Part shown: piece after piece, positions 61,618 through 64,000 of the stretch | Position numbering within the stretch: position 1 is the stretch's first letter | How the letters are laid out: the number at the start of each line of letters is the position of its first letter | NCBI RefSeq assembly: GCF_003634095.1 | Contig: NZ_RBIR01000012.1 | Location: 46,308-110,307 of the forward strand | DNA length: 64,000 nucleotides | Direction of reading: 5' to 3' | From: Arthrobacter oryzae | GTDB taxonomy: Bacteria; Actinomycetota; Actinomycetes; Actinomycetales; Micrococcaceae | Notes under the pieces: generated by a model | What the model was told of the DNA's origin: nothing | The model's input: only the letters and a program-made list of their open reading frames with translations | The model's database searches: none | Program-made: the position numbers and the translations under genes

Positions 61618-62406
61618 ATGACAGAAGCAGCGAATTCTCTCGTCCCCAAGGCCACCGAACTACTCCGGCTCCACCGGGCCCCCGAGGTCCTTCAGGTAAT
61701 TAATGTTTGGGACGCAATCACGGCAAAAGTGGTTGCCGACGTTCCCGGGACCAAGGCTCTGGCCACGGCCAGTCACTCCATCGCTGCCTCCCGCGGCTAT
61801 GAGGACGGCGAGAACATCCCGGTTGATGAGATGATCGCCGCCGTCGGTCTGATTGCTGCCGCCACGTCTCTGCCCGTCAGCGCGGACCTTGAATCCGGTT
61901 ACGGGAACCCCGGCGAGACGGTGCGCAGGGCGATCGGCGTCGGGATTGTCGGAGCCAACATCGAAGATCAAATGCGTCCACTCGCCGATGCCGTTGACCA
62001 AATGAACGCTGCGATGCGCGCTGCCGATGCCGAGGGCATCGACTTCGTCCTCAACGCGCGCACCGACGCTTTCCTCAAGGCCGGCAGCCGCGATCCGGCC
62101 GCGGTTCGGGCCGAGGCCATCGAGCGCGGCCGCGCCTTCCTCGACGTCGGCGCTACCACGGTGTTTGTGCCGGGCCTTTTGGACGAGGCGACTGTCACTG
62201 CATTGGTGGATGGAATCGGCTGGAACAAGGTTTCGGTTATCAACGTGCCGGGGTCGCTTGCCCCGGCCAAACTGCAGGAGCTTGGCGTGGCCCGTATTTC
62301 CTACGGCCCGTGGACCCAGCGGGTGGCGCTGACGGCCCTGGCCGACGCGACGGCGGAGCTGCTGGCCGGCGGGGCACTCCCTGAAGGCACCCGGCCGCTG
62401 AATTAG
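61618..62406 (+). CDS. Isocitrate lyase / PEP mutase family protein (262 aa)
   Basis: A TIM-barrel C-C or P-C lyase: VINVWDAITAKVV, TASHSIAASRGYEDGE, LPVSADLESGYGN (metal-binding acid), VGANIEDQM and FVLNARTDAFL. The group includes 2-methylisocitrate lyase and carboxyphosphonoenolpyruvate mutases; here the catalytic loop is short and differs from true isocitrate lyases, so the reaction is not assigned. Confidence 0.88.
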   Translation: MTEAANSLVPKATELLRLHRAPEVLQVINVWDAITAKVVADVPGTKALATASHSIAASRGYEDGENIPVDEMIAAVGLIAAATSLPVSADLESGYGNPGETVRRAIGVGIVGANIEDQMRPLADAVDQMNAAMRAADAEGIDFVLNARTDAFLKAGSRDPAAVRAEAIERGRAFLDVGATTVFVPGLLDEATVTALVDGIGWNKVSVINVPGSLAPAKLQELGVARISYGPWTQRVALTALADATAELLAGGALPEGTRPLN

Positions 62407-62515
62407 GGCGCCTGTCAGGGGCCCGGCTCCGGCGCCCGGTCCGGGCCGTGGCGTCCGGAGGGCGGACCGCCCAAGTAGATCGACCGGTACCGCCTACCGA
62501 GAAGGGCACGATCTC

Positions 62516-63409
62516 ATGGACCTGGATCCCTGGCCGGAGGCCCCGGACCTTCCCACCCCGATCATCATGGATCAGAGTTGGAGAGATGCGGTCTTCCTGC
62601 ACTGGCGCATCCCGGAGCCGGTGGCGGCGTCGTTCATGCCGCCGGGCGTTGCTCCGGACAGCTTTGACGGGTCCGCTTGGGTGGGGCTGATCGGGTTCCG
62701 GATGCTGGGCGCGGGTTTGGGCCGTGGACCCGGCATTCCTTATTTCGGGAGTTTCAACGAAATCAATGTGCGCCTCTACTCCCGGGAACCGGATGGGACC
62801 CAGGGCGTGGTCTTCCTCAGCCTGGATGCCTCGCGGTTGGCCGTGGTGCTCGCTGCCCGGGCTGCCGGGATCCCCTATGTATGGTCGCGCGCGAGCTTCG
62901 TTCGTGGGGACCCCTTGCACCCTGCGGAGCCTGGCCGTCCGGCTTCCCCTGGTTCGGGGCGCACCTTCCGGGGCCGATTCCGGGACGGATTCCGGGACGG
63001 ATTCCGGGACGGCACAGCGGGCACGGCAGCGACGCCTGACGTCGCCGCCGGGCACGTTGTGAGTAGCGACGTCCGGGCTGGTCTGACGACCGGATACTCC
63101 GTTCGGCGGTTCCGGGGAGCCAGGAGCGATTTCGCCGTCGTCCCCGAGTTCGACGTCGAAGCGGCGGACCCGCTGTCGGTCCACCTGACAGCCCGGTTCG
63201 GTCTGCATTCCCGGTTCAGGGGCAGAACGCTTTACATTCCCAACACGCATAGCGCGTGGCCGCTGTACCGTGCGCGACTCACTCTTCTGGAGGATCAGCT
63301 GGTCCGTGCTGCGGGAATCGAGGTCCCGGGTCTTCCCGAGTCTGTGCTCTTCTCGCCCGGAGTCCGCACGCAGTTTGGCCGGCCGAGGGTCCTGGGCCGC
63401 GCCGTCTAA
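62516..63409 (+). CDS. DUF2071/YqjF-family protein (297 aa)
   Basis: WRDAVFLHWRIPEPVAASFM near the N-terminus, AWVGLIGFRMLGAG, FNEINVRLYSREPDG and GVVFLSLDASRLAVVLAAR give the DUF2071 pattern. Residues near 155-167 contain RDGFRDGFRDG, coded by three 12-bp tandem repeats, an addition not typical of the family. Function unknown. Confidence 0.83.
   Translation: MDLDPWPEAPDLPTPIIMDQSWRDAVFLHWRIPEPVAASFMPPGVAPDSFDGSAWVGLIGFRMLGAGLGRGPGIPYFGSFNEINVRLYSREPDGTQGVVFLSLDASRLAVVLAARAAGIPYVWSRASFVRGDPLHPAEPGRPASPGSGRTFRGRFRDGFRDGFRDGTAGTAATPDVAAGHVVSSDVRAGLTTGYSVRRFRGARSDFAVVPEFDVEAADPLSVHLTARFGLHSRFRGRTLYIPNTHSAWPLYRARLTLLEDQLVRAAGIEVPGLPESVLFSPGVRTQFGRPRVLGRAV
62976..63011 (+). repeat. 12-bp tandem repeat inside the DUF2071 gene, three copies
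   Basis: GATTCCGGGACG repeated exactly three times (62976-62987, 62988-62999, 63000-63011), coding FRDG-type units in frame, so copy number can change without a frameshift. Confidence 0.9.
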
Positions 63410-63507
63410 ATACGGTCCGATCGTTCTCCGGCTGGCACTGGGGTGTGGGCGGCCTGGGGGGCTCGGTGCCGGGTAAGAATGTCGTACCTGGTGGCTAGGT
63501 TTGAATC

Positions 63508-64000
63508 ATGGAAGCCGCAAGGGATTTCATTCCGTTCGGGGACGACGGGCAGGGCACCGGCCCGGCCCGGGCATCCGGGGTGGACGTCGCCTTGGCCGCG
63601 CTCCGGGCCGCGGGTGCGACGGCGGAGGACGCGGCGTCCTGGGATTTCCGGGCCGCGTCGGATTTCGCCGGGCGGGTCGAGGAGCTCTCGCGCTGGGTGG
63701 AGTATCAGCAGCTGGTGGCGGCCGCCGCGGTGGACCGGACCCGGACACAAACCACCCCGGCCGCCGGGACGGCGGCCACGTCGTGGACCACGGGCTGGCG
63801 CGAGGAGACCGCATCTGCCGCGGTTACCGCCGGTCGTATGTCCGGTGCGGCTGAGGGCGGTGCAGCCGGAACCGGCGGCGTGTACGGTTCCGTGGCGGCG
63901 GGCGGTCCGGGTGGTCCGGGGTCGGTGGATGACGGGTACCGGAACACGGTGGAATTCCTGCGGGCGCGGCTGCTGATCGGCGCGGGCGAGGCCCGGCGCC
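63508..64000 (+). CDS. DUF222/HNH (13E12-type) protein, cut by the window end
   Basis: The visible 164 codons show the start of a DUF222 protein: VALAALRAAGATAEDAASWD, VEELSRWVEYQQLVAAAAVD and VDDGYRNTVEFLRARLLIGAGEARR, the usual actinobacterial pattern. Full members end in an HNH nuclease domain, beyond the window. Such genes occur in many copies in Arthrobacter genomes; their role is unclear, possibly tied to mobile DNA. The 3' end is missing. Confidence 0.8.
   Translation, partial: MEAARDFIPFGDDGQGTGPARASGVDVALAALRAAGATAEDAASWDFRAASDFAGRVEELSRWVEYQQLVAAAAVDRTRTQTTPAAGTAATSWTTGWREETASAAVTAGRMSGAAEGGAAGTGGVYGSVAAGGPGGPGSVDDGYRNTVEFLRARLLIGAGEARR

Overview
The window is GC-rich, dense and bacterial, with GTG and TTG starts and short-spaced operons. 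Its gene families (TerD/TerC stress cluster, rpf with LysM, excalibur and DUF3761 domains, MSMEG_6728 family, DUF222/HNH) point to a high-GC Gram-positive actinomycete of the Micrococcaceae, most like Arthrobacter or Pseudarthrobacter. This assignment comes from recalled family knowledge and is not a database result. Bases 1-2200 are visibly more AT-rich than the rest and look acquired.

Region by region. (a) 1-8.3 kb is an accessory, defence-like segment. It holds a two-gene unit of a DUF3800-like protein and a retron-type reverse transcriptase, separated by 183 untranslated bases. A frameshifted histidine phosphatase follows, then the orphan tail of a sugar ABC permease coupled to a GH13 glucosidase, then a large GmrSD-type (DUF262/DUF1524) protein with extra alkyltransferase-like and DUF4268 domains. 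(b) 8.3-14 kb is a gene graveyard: a chimeric ORF made of a K+-channel N-terminus and a thiamine-diphosphate enzyme C-terminus, a decayed membrane protein, and fragments of two genes found intact elsewhere in the window (the HAD gene at 26.8 kb and the GH13 gene at 3.3 kb). Intact genes among them are a methyltransferase, a K+ channel and a PASTA lipoprotein. (c) 14-27.7 kb is a complete tellurite/stress (Ter) cluster: divergent vWA protein, DUF475/TerC membrane protein, four TerD proteins, TelA, two uncharacterised members, a CitE-like lyase, a PRTase-TRSP-PRTase-PELOTA fusion and a HAD phosphatase. From 16.8 kb it runs as one operon with several start/stop overlaps. (d) 27.8-44 kb is ordinary chromosome: PhzF, SnoaL, YoaK, MFS, TM2 protein, diacylglycerol kinase-like protein, cupin, RecQ, acylphosphatase, YegP, two tandem lipoproteins, MscS and an alpha-glucosidase. 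(e) 44-49 kb carries four copies of a 63-bp palindromic repeat in intergenic gaps around an X25-domain protein, a SulP transporter, an aldo/keto reductase and adenosine deaminase. (f) 49.8-55.2 kb holds a UvrA-like ABC protein, Rpf-LysM, a membrane protein and an MSMEG_6728-family protein. (g) 55.2-60 kb is a SipW/TasA-type secreted-protein locus with its own response regulator, GAF histidine kinase and HPt-like protein. (h) 60.2-64 kb holds an epimerase, DUF1622, a PEP-mutase-family enzyme, DUF2071, and a DUF222/HNH gene cut by the window end.

Most striking points: the retron-like unit at the left edge; the multi-domain GmrSD fusion; nested diverged gene fragments that bracket the Ter cluster and the region before it; the 63-bp palindrome family, with one pair of copies in opposite orientation; and a shared 19-bp motif with an 11-bp internal period upstream of both secreted-protein genes of the SipW locus, a good candidate for the binding site of the local response regulator.
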